This document shows positions 1 through 10,754 of a stretch of DNA of 18,210 nucleotides, in pieces (the first letter of the stretch is position 1; the number at the start of each line of letters is the position of its first letter). Source of the DNA: Neolecta irregularis DAH-3 (Eukaryota > Ascomycota > Neolectomycetes > Neolectales > Neolectaceae); NCBI GenBank assembly GCA_001929475.1, contig LXFE01000426.1:1-18210 (forward strand), written 5' to 3'. Under the pieces are notes generated by a model. It saw nothing but the letters and a program-made list of their open reading frames with translations, was not told where the DNA came from and did not search any database. A program made the position numbers and the translations under genes.

Positions 1-25
1 GGCGAGGGCGCGCACCGGGCCAGCC

Positions 26-766
26 ATGTCTGCCTCCTCGGACATGGCCGCTGCCCCGCTCGTCGTCTCTGACGCTGCCGCCAAGGACATGGACATCGCA
101 CCCGCACCCGCACCCGCTCCCGCTCCCGCTCCCGCTCCCGACATGGAGAAGCAGCCCTCGCCGCTCGCCGACTTCCCGCGCGCGACCATGGTCAACCCCA
201 CGCCGCTCGGCATCTCCGCGTTCGCCGTCTCGACGTTTGTGCTCGGCTTCTACCAGGGCCAGTTCGGCGGCCTGACCATCCCAAACGTCTTCGTGCCCGT
301 CGCCTTCTTCTACGGCGGCATCGCGTCCTTCCTCGCCGGCCAGTTCGAGTTCTACATCGGAAACACCTTTGGCGCCGTCGTCCTCAACGCGTTTGGCGGC
401 TTCTGGTTCTCCCTCGCCTGCGTCTACATCCCCAGCTTCAACATCCTCGCCGCCTACGCCGCCGACCTCCAGCAGGGCTACTACGCCATCGCCATCTACC
501 TCACCTCGTGGCTCATCTTCGTCACCATCATCGTCGCCGCCCTCCTCTCCACCCGCCGCTGGAGCCTCGTCGGCATGTTCAGCTGCATCTGGCTCAACTT
601 TCTGCTCTCCATCATCGCCTTCTACAAGGACCCCCTCACCCACCACAACGTCCTCAAGGCCGCCGGCTCCTTCTCCATCCTCGCCGCCATCTTTGGCCTC
701 GCAAACACCGTCGAGGAACTAGTCACCCACGAAAACTCCCTCTTCACCATCCCCCACCAGCTATAA
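26..766 (+). CDS. GPR1/FUN34/YaaH-family acetate transporter (Ady2/AcpA-like)
   Basis: Single-exon protein of 246 residues. After an N-terminal tail with seven consecutive Ala-Pro pairs (about residues 25-38) it carries the family signature NPTPLG (about 57-62), the usual entry to the first helix. Six hydrophobic segments follow, at roughly 63-80, 86-105, 113-136, 152-174, 179-200 and 209-232, with the conserved FEF..GNTFG stretch between the second and third. Known members sit in the plasma membrane and move acetate or ammonium; this substrate is inferred from the family only. The first ATG is used; a second in-frame Met lies at residue 7. Third codon positions are almost all C or G, unlike the AT-rich genes to the right, and there are no introns although most neighbours have several. 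It converges on TAF3 with about 42 bp between stop codons. The upstream promoter lies outside the window. Confidence 0.9.
   Translation: MSASSDMAAAPLVVSDAAAKDMDIAPAPAPAPAPAPAPDMEKQPSPLADFPRATMVNPTPLGISAFAVSTFVLGFYQGQFGGLTIPNVFVPVAFFYGGIASFLAGQFEFYIGNTFGAVVLNAFGGFWFSLACVYIPSFNILAAYAADLQQGYYAIAIYLTSWLIFVTIIVAALLSTRRWSLVGMFSCIWLNFLLSIIAFYKDPLTHHNVLKAAGSFSILAAIFGLANTVEELVTHENSLFTIPHQL
98..139 (+). repeat. GCWCCC hexanucleotide microsatellite coding (Ala-Pro)7
   Basis: Seven tandem copies of GCACCC or GCTCCC (three A-type, then four T-type) lie inside the transporter gene and encode the cytosolic N-terminal tail. Length variation here would stay in frame. Confidence 0.9.
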
Positions 767-808
767 TAAAAATTATACTCTTATTAATACTAGTCTTGTT
801 AATATTAC

Positions 809-1303
809 TTAATGATGTATCACATCTGTCACGCCTGTCACATCCTCCGTAGTCTTGTCGCTCGCCCCCAACACCGTCCCTTGATACTTTTCTTCAGCCC
901 CAAGCTCCGTTTGCTTGCACATCAACGCTAGCCGTCAGTTTTGCTGCCACGCGCACCCACTTGATAACCAGTCCCTCGTATCGCGACTGCCAACCCCAGA
1001 CACCCGCCGCGCTTCCTGCACTGCTCCCCCTTTACACCACAGTATAAACTCTTCAACCCCCTCCTCTTTAAAAAATACCCCTGTATTCTCAAATGCCCCT
1101 CGCAAATCCTCCAAATGCACACTGCTCCGTCCAGCCACTTCGGCAAAAGTCTTGGCCGTGCTCCCAAGTAAATCAATATACCGTATCAGAATATCCGTAA
1201 ATGTGTCGATTACTGACGGTCGCGATTTATCAAAACCGGACGATTGAAGAATTTGGGTCGCGCTGATTCTGCAGAGCGAAAAGAATAAACGGTCGTCTTT
1301 CAT
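809..1303 (-). CDS. TAF3: TFIID subunit TAF3-like, bromodomain-associated histone fold
   Basis: Two exons, 1303-961 and 927-809, give 153 residues. The 33-nt intron (928-960) has GTGGGT at the donor and CTGAC before the CTAG acceptor; without splicing the frame stops at once. Residues 4-75 form the bromodomain-associated histone fold (FFSLCRISATQIL, then GFDKSRPSV.D..TDIL.RY). R.S..QI spacing is closer to TAF3 than TAF8. After splicing, the tail contains KYQGTVLG, which resembles the segment following the fold in other fungal bromodomain-associated proteins, and this supports the intron. TAF3 normally pairs with TAF10 in TFIID. There is no PHD finger; small PHD-less TAF3 proteins exist in yeasts. 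The start chosen is Met at 1303, because the open frame upstream is low complexity and runs into the shared promoter. It could be another BTP-fold protein such as TAF8. Confidence 0.75.
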
Positions 1304-1381
1304 TACATAGACGTAGACGGTGACATGAAATAACGTGACTGTAACGTGAAAAAACGTGACAACCATTCAATACCTTTCCTC
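1304..1381. promoter_or_regulatory. Bidirectional TAF3/RPB3 promoter with three phased AACGTGA boxes
   Basis: These 78 bp separate the divergent start codons of TAF3 and RPB3. AACGTGA occurs at 1332-1338, 1343-1349 and 1353-1359, spaced 11 and 10 bp apart, about one helical turn. The core resembles a bHLH or bZIP half-site (TCACGTT on the other strand). No TATA box is visible. The binding factor is unknown. Confidence 0.5.
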
Positions 1382-2518
1382 ATGGATGTAAATGATTCCC
1401 AAGGTCCACAGGTCACCATTCGCCATATCAACCCCGACAGCGTGGATTTCATCCTAAGTAATGTAGACCTAGGGTACTCCTTTTTTTGTCCCTCTGACAC
1501 AAGTTTTGCAAACTCTTTACGAAGGATAATCATCGCTGAAGTTCCAACCGTCGCGATCGACCTAGTGGAAATCGAAATGAACACCTCGGTTCTCGCAGAC
1601 GAGTTTATCGCGCATAGACTTGGCATGATTCCTCTTGACTCAAGGAAAATCGATGGAAATCTGTTATATACGCAAGACTGCGACTGTGACCAACAATGTG
1701 ATAAATGTTCGGTCATATTAACTTTGGATGCGAAATGTACCGGGGACGGTACCATGGATGTATCTACCCGTGATCTCGTAGTCCAAGGATTGCCGCCCCT
1801 CGGCAGTCCAGTGATCAGCGGTACATCCAATGTTTACAACCCTAATTTGTAGATTCAGAGGGAAAAGGCGTACTTATTTGTAAACTGCGCAAGGAACAAG
1901 AGTTAAAATTAAAATGTATTGCAAAGAGGGCAAGATTCACTGCAGAACATTCCTCATGTCCAGGGCATCGCCAAAGAACATGCGAAATGGTCCCCGGTAG
2001 CGGCAATAGGCTTTGAATACGATCCCTGGAATAAACTCAAACATACAGATTACTGGTTTGAAGAAGACGCTGAGGCTGAATGGTACTAGTTTCTCTTGTT
2101 TATTAGTAATATTAGGCCAAAGAGCGCTAATGCTGAATGGGAGGATGCACCAAAGGATGGAGAACCGTTTGATTATAACGCCCAACCACACCGCTTCTAC
2201 TTTGACGTCGAGGTTTATATTACAAGTTTACATTGATTGACATATAGACTGTTGGACAAATTCCTCCCAATGAAGTTATTTCCCAGGGCATAAAATATCT
2301 GCAGGGTAACATATTTTGTAATCCAACTCACTCTAGAAAAACTTGCTTTTGTGATTCGTGATTTGCAGCAAGGCGATCGAGTTGAGCCTCCATTTCAGCA
2401 GGGTGATACATTCAGAGGGACGGGGGAACCTGTTCCTGGTTGGGCCACGTCAAATGATAATACAGATGGTTGGGGCGCAACAAGTAATAGTACTTCTCGT
2501 TCACCTGGATGGGAATAA
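1382..2518 (+). CDS. RPB3: RNA polymerase II subunit RPB3
   Basis: Seven exons encode 313 residues. Introns: 1474-1503 (30 nt), 1821-1852 (32), 1930-1963 (34, GC-AG), 2083-2115 (33), 2213-2247 (35) and 2306-2336 (31). Each was placed by restoring RPB3 sequence, for example [39 protein letters not shown] and [13 protein letters not shown]. The first residues (GPQVTIRHI, then VDFILSNVD) and [15 protein letters not shown] form the alpha-motif dimerisation region that pairs with RPB11. C90, C92, C96 and C99 in [11 protein letters not shown] are the zinc ligands. The C-terminal tail is rich in G, S, T and W, as in other fungi. The start is Met 1382; the open frame reaches farther 5' but only from a non-ATG codon inside the promoter. 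The product is an essential core subunit of Pol II. Only 38 bp separate its stop from the COX11 start. Confidence 0.97.
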
Positions 2519-2540
2519 ATATAACGAATGGGTGAACTTT

Positions 2541-2550
2541 TTCACGTGAA
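2541..2550. promoter_or_regulatory. Palindromic E-box TTCACGTGAA before COX11
   Basis: A perfect 10-bp palindrome with a CACGTG core lies in the 38-bp gap between RPB3 and COX11, ending 6 bp before the COX11 ATG. CACGTG is the classical bHLH target (Cbf1/Pho4 type). It shares ACGTGA with the boxes in the TAF3/RPB3 promoter. Function is inferred from position only. Confidence 0.4.
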
Positions 2551-2556
2551 AGTCTC

Positions 2557-3333
2557 ATGCTCCCAATCGCTACAAACCGGATATTCATCCGCCGTCGCCC
2601 CGTATCAATTAGAAAGAATGGTCACCGTTATATATCTTCATTCCAATCTCAAGCTCTGAAAACTAAAAGTCGCTCCTTTTTATTATACACGTTATCCGTG
2701 TTAATCGTGTGAAAACTCGTCTACACCATCTCATAACTAGGGCGGCATCGGCGTAACATATGCAGCTGTTCCTCTCTACCGGTTATTTTGCCAAAAGACT
2801 GGATTCGCAGGGACGCCAATGACCGATTCATCTAAATTCACGCCAGATCGTCTTGTTCCCGTTAAAAATAGCAGACGATTGAGAATTACATTCAACGGTA
2901 GCGTGTCTGATGCTCTTCAATGGCGTTTTGTTCCTCAGCAGCCGCAGGTACGTCTGGTCCCTGGAGAAACTTGCCTTGCTTTTTACACTGCCAAAAATAA
3001 AAGTAATACCGATATCATTGGTACCACCCATTATTTTCTGTTTAATTATCATAGGAATCGCAACGTATAATGTCACGCCAAGTAAAGTCGCGCCGTACTT
3101 TAATAAAATACAATGTTTTTGCTTTGAAGAGCAGAAACTCGCCGCTGGAGAATCGGTCGATATGCCTGTATTTTTCTTCATTGATCCTGAATTCGCAACA
3201 GATCCATATATGAAAGACGTGGATCTGATTACACTCTCCTACACGTTCTTCAGTACACGCTCAAAAGTCTACGAGGCTAATATATTTAGAAGCGAAATAC
3301 GATGATAATGGGGTTTTGGTCCCCGTTTCTTAA
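2557..3333 (+). CDS. COX11: Cytochrome c oxidase assembly copper chaperone COX11
   Basis: Four exons encode 223 residues; introns are 2707-2740 (34 nt), 3021-3054 (34) and 3253-3289 (37). COX11 is an inner mitochondrial membrane protein that delivers copper to the CuB site of Cox1. Residues 1-40 are basic and Ser/Arg-rich, a mitochondrial presequence. One hydrophobic segment spans about 41-60 and leads into [11 protein letters not shown] (C67). The intermembrane-space beta domain follows, with the copper-binding C164-F-C166 in the conserved [12 protein letters not shown], then [11 protein letters not shown]. The third intron is needed to recover the fungal C-terminus [13 protein letters not shown]; reading through it ends early at an unrelated tail. 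The stop codon TAA (3331-3333) directly abuts the ATE1 stop on the other strand. All key residues are intact. Confidence 0.97.
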
Positions 3334-4735
<1,402 letters not shown>

Positions 4736-5024
4736 TAAGCTCAGGCCATACTAACCCCCTCGTCCTTGAAATAAAGATTTTTCTCCACCACCTCTTTAAA
4801 ATGGAAAATGATTCAATAAGCTATTGAAGATCTCGAATTTGGAAATATGAAACATCAAGCTTGGCGAATGTCAGCATAGATACAGCAATAGACTTGGGGT
4901 TAGGGCTAATTCTGGAATGGCACTCAAGTTCGTACCGTTGAGGTGACCTAGATCTAGAGGAATTCAAATTATTCTATAATATAGTTTCTCCAAATCCGAT
5001 ATCCAAACCCAAAACATTGTCCAA

Positions 5025-6541
5025 TCACCTACCGTTCAACCAAATCTTATCCAGCAGTGGCTTCCGCACAGCGATGCCCCTTCCGCTAGGCGAAGAGACT
5101 TGCAGCATAGCCTGATTAAAGGCAGCCCCAAAACTGACAAAGCCCAGTCCGGTCATGACTATTTCAAATGCAAAACGATTGCTCTCGTTCCATGTACGCC
5201 GGATCGTCACCGCTTCTTTCATTTCTGGGCCAGTAGCCACAGTGGTTACTATAGGAATTTTCTTCATCACATCCGCAAGATCCAAATGGATTAATTCCTC
5301 GATCCGCTCTGTTCTGGCGACATGTGCGGGCAGATTAGTCTGCAATAGGAATGCCAGCGGCTTTGATGCAATGTCTGCCAAGTTGTCGATCTTGACGAGT
5401 CCACCAAGTAGTAGAGACTGTCCTAAAGTGTTAGGATTGTGAAACCGACATGATTACCCGGCCCCAGCCACTCTGGTGTTTCCCGTCGCTCTTTTCGTAT
5501 GATCATATCTAAAAGACGATCTTCTTGAATCCATCTAGTCAAATCGCCTCCACTAGCCAAAAAGCCCGGCGTGTCAATAACGTGTCCGGTCTGGTTCTCG
5601 CCGAGCAATCCTCCAAAAGCAGCTTTATCCAGGGCTGTGAGATCGACCGTTGTTCCTGGAACATGGCTCTTTGTTGGGAGACCCTCAGCCAGGCGTGCTC
5701 TTCGTGCAAGTGCTCCAATAATACTAGATTTTCCTACATTTGCCGGTCCCACAAAGTATACATCAGTAGACCCGGATGAATGTAATGTGATGAGATCTGC
5801 CAACTCTCTGATTCCCCAGCCTTTCTCAGCACTAACACAGAGCACTTTAACCCACCGTCGTCCAAGAAGTATTGGTAACTCTGTTTGAAAGTACCGCAAG
5901 AGCTTTTTGTCGTCTCGTCGCTCTTTCTGAATAGCATCGATACGGTTTACCACATAAATAACCCTAGTTTTGCTACCTGCTCGCGCTTCAATATCTTTGA
6001 TTACACTCATCGGAAAGTCCATAACATCAACAATGTGAATTACTAGCGGATTGTGGCTCTTTCGAATTTCCGTGAAGAAGGAAGCTTGAGATGAAGCACT
6101 TGGCAGCGGCTCTGGAGGAACTACTGCATCGGAGGGTAATCGAGCATGATGACGAAGAGAGTGACAACGTTCACAAACTGGATAATTTTCAGACCTCTTT
6201 TTCTTTCTTGGTTCGTAGTCAAGTTGAGTTTGATCCAACGGAAGTATTTTCTCTCTTATTTCGGGTGGTAGATTGGCATACGATGCGGAGAAGGCAGATA
6301 GCTCGAATCGTTCGTATTTCTTATTCTGAGTGTTTTCGAGCTGGAGTTTTGGGTGAAAAATTGCTCCACATCCAGAACATTTGACCGGTTTGTTTTGTAC
6401 CGGCGGTCGTCGTTTAGAGTCACGCAAATCGGCCACGACTCGACATATATTGAAATTTCGAAAAAGAATGGGAATAACGAGAGATCGTAGCTTCCAGCTA
6501 GATATACATGAGCAAGTCCTGCCGAAACGGCATGCAGACAT
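5025..6541 (-). CDS. GEP3: Mitochondrial YqeH-type circularly permuted GTPase (GEP3/MTG3)
   Basis: Two exons, 6541-5458 and 5422-5025, with a 35-nt intron (5423-5457, CCTAAC branch site), encode 493 residues. A basic N-terminus suggests mitochondrial import. A zinc finger follows, C55.GC58 and C123ERC126. The G motifs are permuted: G4 NRID at about 199-202, G5 SA at 237-238, then G1 VGPANVGKSS at 264-273, PGTT at 295-298 and G3 DTPG at 323-326. This G4-G5-G1-G2-G3 order defines the YqeH/RbgA class, whose fungal members assist small mitoribosomal subunit assembly. Splicing restores SLLLGGLVKIDNL, typical just after the GTPase core. An upstream in-frame TTG at 6577 is possible, but the first ATG is 6541. 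The exact C-terminus (WLNGR) is less conserved and therefore less certain. Confidence 0.9.
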
Positions 6542-7602
6542 TCCTCTTTGGAGTGTACCAAGTGGTGATAAAAACAAGGTTTGAGGCGTCGGAGTTCATT
6601 CATGCGTTGTGACGAGGAAAAAGTCATTTCATATCTCTAAATGACGATAACAAAGTTGTATTTATTCAGCTTGATATTGTCTCAACTTCTATACTAGGCT
6701 ATTCCCTGTAGTTTGTTGTACGAGACACATTTTTCACAACCTTTTCAAGTAGAACCCCATTCCTCCTACTCACTCCACCTTTTTCCTTTCTCACCTACCA
6801 TTCCTCCCCCGAAGCAGGCCACTCTGGAAGTCACCAGCGATTTACTCTCTCTTTTTGCAGCCTAAAACCCCTTCAATCATCCTCCCCCTTTTTCTCGGTT
6901 GCCTACTCCGTCATCAAAATCCGCACTCCTAATAAATCACAACCCAAACATTTAATTCAACAATCACCTGTGCACTACTGAAGTCAAGGAAATGTCCTAA
7001 TCTTAGACACGATTGTCATCAAGGATATAATAAGCGCCAGACATCAAGGTCACCCTTTCTACTTTTCTCCTTTATATAGTTTTAATATTTTGTTCTTTCT
7101 ATAGGTAGCTCACGTGGGATGAAAGGTTATCTCTTTTCGATAAGGGCCAGGAGCCAGTCTTTTGCAGCAGCAAAAATACGATCTTTTATTCTCTCTTTAA
7201 CTCATCATACTCTATTGCTCAATCTTCGACACACCCTCCCTTCTCTCCCTCTCCCTCTCCCTCTCCCTCATATCACTCAAACTCTCACCGTTTATCCAAA
7301 GCAACAGTTATTCAAATATTCCCCGAACCTCCCCGACTTGCAACCTACGTGTTTCAAGTTTCAAAGGATAAGCTAAACATAATTTTCTTTGTCACCTTTT
7401 TTCCTCACTCCTTTTCTCATACTACTATTAATTATCCTCGAATCTTCTCGCCTTTCACTGCTGGCATTATTAATTCCCTGTTTTATTCGAGTTCTCACCC
7501 TAGTGATCACTATCGCCTCAACAATCTTCACACAAGCGCCGATGATAATCCATCAAAAACCACGCGTTTTAAATCAGGCTTTATCAGGACTAGAGTCCTA
7601 AA
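6542..7602. other. Pyrimidine-rich non-coding stretch upstream of GEP3
   Basis: About 1 kb with no recognisable protein. The plus strand is dominated by C/T runs, including four TCTCCC copies near 7244-7267, and open frames here encode only Ser/Leu/Pro/Thr-rich low-complexity sequence. Such tracts often mark fungal promoters or long 5' leaders on the pyrimidine-rich strand. A CACGTG E-box lies at 7111-7116. The GEP3 promoter must occupy the left end. Confidence 0.5.
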
Positions 7603-7962
7603 TTGGACTCGGTCATTCTTAACCCTCGAATTGAAATGTGTGTGGGAGACTTGTGGGGGTTTACTTCAGACATGCCTCCCTTTTTCTCATTTCATCCTCA
7701 GCTTCTCACATGTACTACTATTAAAAATATTATGTCCTTATTTTTTATAATCGAGAATGCCGAGTCTAACATTTTTGCGAATCCCGAGTTCAAGGAGTTG
7801 CTAATTCAAGATAGTGGGTCGCTGACAACGCTCAGAAGAAACTCGGCAGATCATCTTACACCGGGATATTCGACGTTGTTTCATCTTGGATTAAGCTCGT
7901 TGCGGTCCAGGCCATGCTGTGAGAATTCCTCTGGCTCACTGCAGTTCTTGGTGTCACAGTAA
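7603..7962 (+). other. Unassigned 119-codon open frame
   Basis: This frame begins just after the pyrimidine-rich tract and could encode a small protein; an inner ATG at 7671 also fits a leader-plus-ORF arrangement. I recognise no domain, signal peptide or membrane segment. The middle (about residues 50-85) has ordinary mixed composition. No intron could be placed by homology. It may be a truncated gene, a leader ORF or chance. Confidence 0.2.
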
Positions 7963-8963
7963 TCACCCATGGACGAAACTAGGGGTGGGGCTATAGATAA
8001 GTGTAGGGAGTCGATTCTACCCCACCGTCACAAGTCCCACCAGCTCGCCACTGCCACCGTCAATCGTCGGGAGCAGCAAGGGCCGCAGCCCATCTCATTC
8101 TGGCCTATTACAGGCATCGCCACCCAGCAAGCCAAAATGGAAGCGAACAGGCAGAGGACGGTAGCAAGCATATGTGCCAAGTCTTTATATAAGTAATATC
8201 TAGCCTTACTAGCATGACTAGACTTAAACCCGATATCCAATATACGTAGTTACTTTACTTGAGGCACCTACAATACCCAACAAAAGTCCATACCAGCACC
8301 CACCCGAAGGTCGCGTGGTGACAATAGGCCAGACAAGACTGAGTCTTGCCGAGTTTGATCTTTTTAAGCTCTAATTATCTAGAAGCGAATATTACATACA
8401 AGCTGCCATAGAACTTTCTCTGCTTCACGAGTTCACTCGAATCACTACTCAAATTGAGTTTCGAACTCGGCCTATTCACTTCTTAGTATATGTCGCACAA
8501 GTTACAGTAACTAGCTCAATTAGAGTCTCACTTGTGAACCCCACGCCTTTTGTTGATAACCTGTTACTTTAGGATGTCGATTGGTGTTTATCTCATCTGC
8601 TAAATATGGGAGCATAGAAGTGTAATGTTTTGCCTACTGTTTGGCATATGTGTGTCGAAGGATATCATTGCATTGTACTGCTCAGTGAACGGTGGATGTG
8701 AAGGAAGTATTTCGTTGACAAAGTGCCTAGATACGTGCAAATCATATTAGAAAATTATCATCGTCAATAAGAGAAACCGATTCTAGAAATGCAGACCATG
8801 CTTAGTATGGTACCAATATTATAGTAGGAATCTAGGGCGATTATTTAGCCCTTCCCCGTGAAGGCCGATTTCGTTGTTGGTAAAACACTAGCTGAACTTT
8901 ATTTGGCTTGAAAGCTCTAGACGCTGCATATCAAGCCAATCCTAACGTAATTACGGTACTAGG
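7963..8963. other. Intergenic stretch, nothing recognised
   Basis: One kilobase of mostly AT-rich sequence with stops in all frames and no protein, RNA gene or terminal repeat I can identify. Around 7990-8190 composition is more GC-rich, and short frames on both strands overlap there; the minus-strand frame has one hydrophobic run, but I have no other reason to call it a gene. Confidence 0.4.
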
Positions 8964-8970
8964 TATATAA
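8964..8970 (+). promoter_or_regulatory. TATA box of the WSC-domain gene
   Basis: TATATAA lies 44 bp before the start codon of the WSC gene in an otherwise unremarkable upstream region, implying a short leader if used. Confidence 0.5.
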
Positions 8971-9013
8971 AGAAGGTACCAATGTAACCTTTGCGCTTTT
9001 GTTATTTTTTGCA

Positions 9014-9917
9014 ATGTCGCTCTCTCGAATATCTCTGTATTTATTATCCTCTCTCCACATCGTGGCCATTGGCGGCTCGAATACACTTAAGCGAAGGGGA
9101 GAGGTCCCGGCAGATTGGACATTTGCCGGGTGCGCTACGTATGATTCCTTATGCTTCTATTTTTGACAGCAGAAATGATAATTTTGATTCTGCGATCGCT
9201 GTTCCCATGATTACAGCCCAGTGTTTCGTTGAATGTCGTGAGGCCCGAACATATTATGCAGGATTTGGAATTCGATGTTTCTGTACTTCGGCGAATATCA
9301 CCATCTCTAGCTGTGCTAGCGTAGAGGGAACCGTCGGTTGGGTTTCCGTGTTTGAAAAAACAGGCCAAAGTTTATCTCAATTTTCTATCCTTTCAGATCC
9401 CAACCCTACAACACTGAGCCCAAGTAAGGGTATTACTGTGCCGGAAGCATCGCAGACCCAGGACAACTCGAGCATTACAGTGTCTGAAGTATCGCAAACC
9501 CAGGATAAACCGCACGATACAGTAACCCAGGCTGTTCCAGTTTCGACAACACCAAGCGAACTCGTCGCCGATTCTTCAACGCGAAATTCGACAAGCAGTA
9601 CAGAGACTTTAGCACATGTCCTAAGGGTAGCAGAGATAGAAGGCAGGACTGCTCTGGGATGTTATGTAGATACGGCTGTTCCTACGTCTCTCGAATTTAT
9701 GTCTTCAAGCATTGTTTCAGTTCCGGAATGTTCGAATCTCTGTTCAGATTTCGATTATATGGGCCTAGAGTACGGAGGTGAATGTTTCTGCGGAAACGAT
9801 CTTCATTCAGGCACTGTGAAGGCACCTGACAAACGCTGCTTTATGACATGCGTCATGACACCTGGAACAAATTGTGGTGGGCCTGCATTTCTCATGTTAT
9901 ACAACAAAACTATATAA
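9014..9917 (+). CDS. Secreted protein with two WSC domains
   Basis: Two exons with a 31-nt intron (9139-9169) encode 290 residues. The start at 9014 gives a clear signal peptide (about 1-21) followed by a Kex2-like KRR at 26-28. The longer frame starting further 5' is not used, because splicing from 9014 is what links WTFAGC to the cysteine-rich body. WSC domain 1 (about 35-103) has C40, C60, C64, C78, C80 and C90, two fewer cysteines than usual. A Ser/Thr-rich linker follows (about 107-195), with a duplicated ITV.E.SQTQD unit. WSC domain 2 (about 203-287) is complete with eight cysteines (C206, C229, C233, C247, C249, C265, C269, C277) and the signature GLEYGGECFCGN. WSC domains bind polysaccharide. 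There is no C-terminal membrane segment, so it is probably secreted rather than a Wsc stress sensor. Confidence 0.85.
9427..9511 (+). repeat. Diverged tandem duplication in the WSC linker
   Basis: Two copies of a unit beginning ATTAC(T/A)GTG and ending CA(G/A)ACCCAGGA, about 45 bp apart, encode ITVPEASQTQD and ITVSEVSQTQD. A third partial echo (DTVTQA) follows. Confidence 0.6.
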
Positions 9918-10746
9918 TACCACATTCAATTGATTCTAAATTTCCGTGTAAATAATGTATTATTGAATTTAGTGGTTATATGAGGGTCTTACCCGCTGCT
10001 AATGTCCAAAATTCGATTTCAGGTTGATACTCAAGCTCCTAAAAGGGTAGAATAGGTATGGGTACTAAGTGTCTCGGACCTGGTACTCGAAGCAGATTTA
10101 GTTGGATTGCTGAATGTAGTGTGGTTACTTGTGATACGGGTAACTACGCATACTCAATACTCAGATAAACCTTAATCTGCTATCCAAATTTAGGCCTACT
10201 TACTAAGTATTCCCTGAGGCGTACTTTCTCGCGCCTACCTGCTCCAGATTGAGTAACCCAGTCCACGAGTGACTCCATTAGGCCTACAAATTCCTCTTGC
10301 GGTCATTCGTCGTGTTTGCATTCGGGTGGTCAGGCTTGATCTGGGATGGTGGCTCCGACAATACGCGATGGGTTTGCAGAGCAGAAGAGCTCATAATCCA
10401 GAGACTGTGGAGGTCAGTCTTGTAGTTCTATCTGTTTAACTGTTAATAAGCATTCTGGCCGTTGCAGTTTGTGAGATGCTGCAGCTTTAGAATTTGTGTG
10501 ACGCGCCACTGCATGTGCATAAAACAACGTGGCATCCCCAATTCTCATAAACGATGAAAGCTCAATAGAGGTAATGTTTCGTTGTTCGGTTTTTGACTCA
10601 AAGGCCATGCTGCGGCTAATGAGCTGGATTTTCTGGAGGAATCTACCGTCTGTGCCCAGCGTTAGCCGAAGGACACAGCAACTTGGTGAAGGAAGGCTAA
10701 TTAACGGCTATTTCCGGGAATTAGTGGCGTCAAGGGCAAACCCGAG
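9918..10746. other. Intergenic stretch between WSC gene and BDF1 promoter
   Basis: About 830 bp without a supported gene. Short frames exist on both strands near 10414-10790, but their products match nothing I recognise. The first half is AT-rich; the sequence is more balanced toward the BDF1 promoter. Confidence 0.4.
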
Positions 10747-10754
10747 TATAAAAG
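10747..10754 (+). promoter_or_regulatory. TATA box of BDF1
   Basis: A consensus TATAAAAG is followed by a C/T- and CCA-rich tract (10800-10930) typical of a fungal leader. The first ATG downstream is at 10960. Confidence 0.5.

Noticed and set aside
369-852. Long Ser/Pro/His-rich open frames inside and past the transporter gene
   Set aside because: They are out-of-frame shadows of a GC-rich gene in which stop codons are rare; the transporter frame has clear homology.
1303-1830. 175-codon minus-strand frame opposite RPB3
   Set aside because: It lies antisense to exons with unambiguous RPB3 homology and has no recognisable product.
3253-3305. COX11 ending at TGA 3303-3305
   Set aside because: That tail is unrelated to COX11; removing the 37-nt intron gives the fungal C-terminus [10 protein letters not shown] and a stop at 3331.
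6542-6577. GEP3 extension to 6577
   Set aside because: The frame is open, but the codon at 6577 is TTG; the first ATG is 6541.
8445-8480. tRNA-like B box GTTCGAAAC on the minus strand
   Set aside because: The flanking arms pair for only about 3 bp, and no A box or acceptor stem fits.
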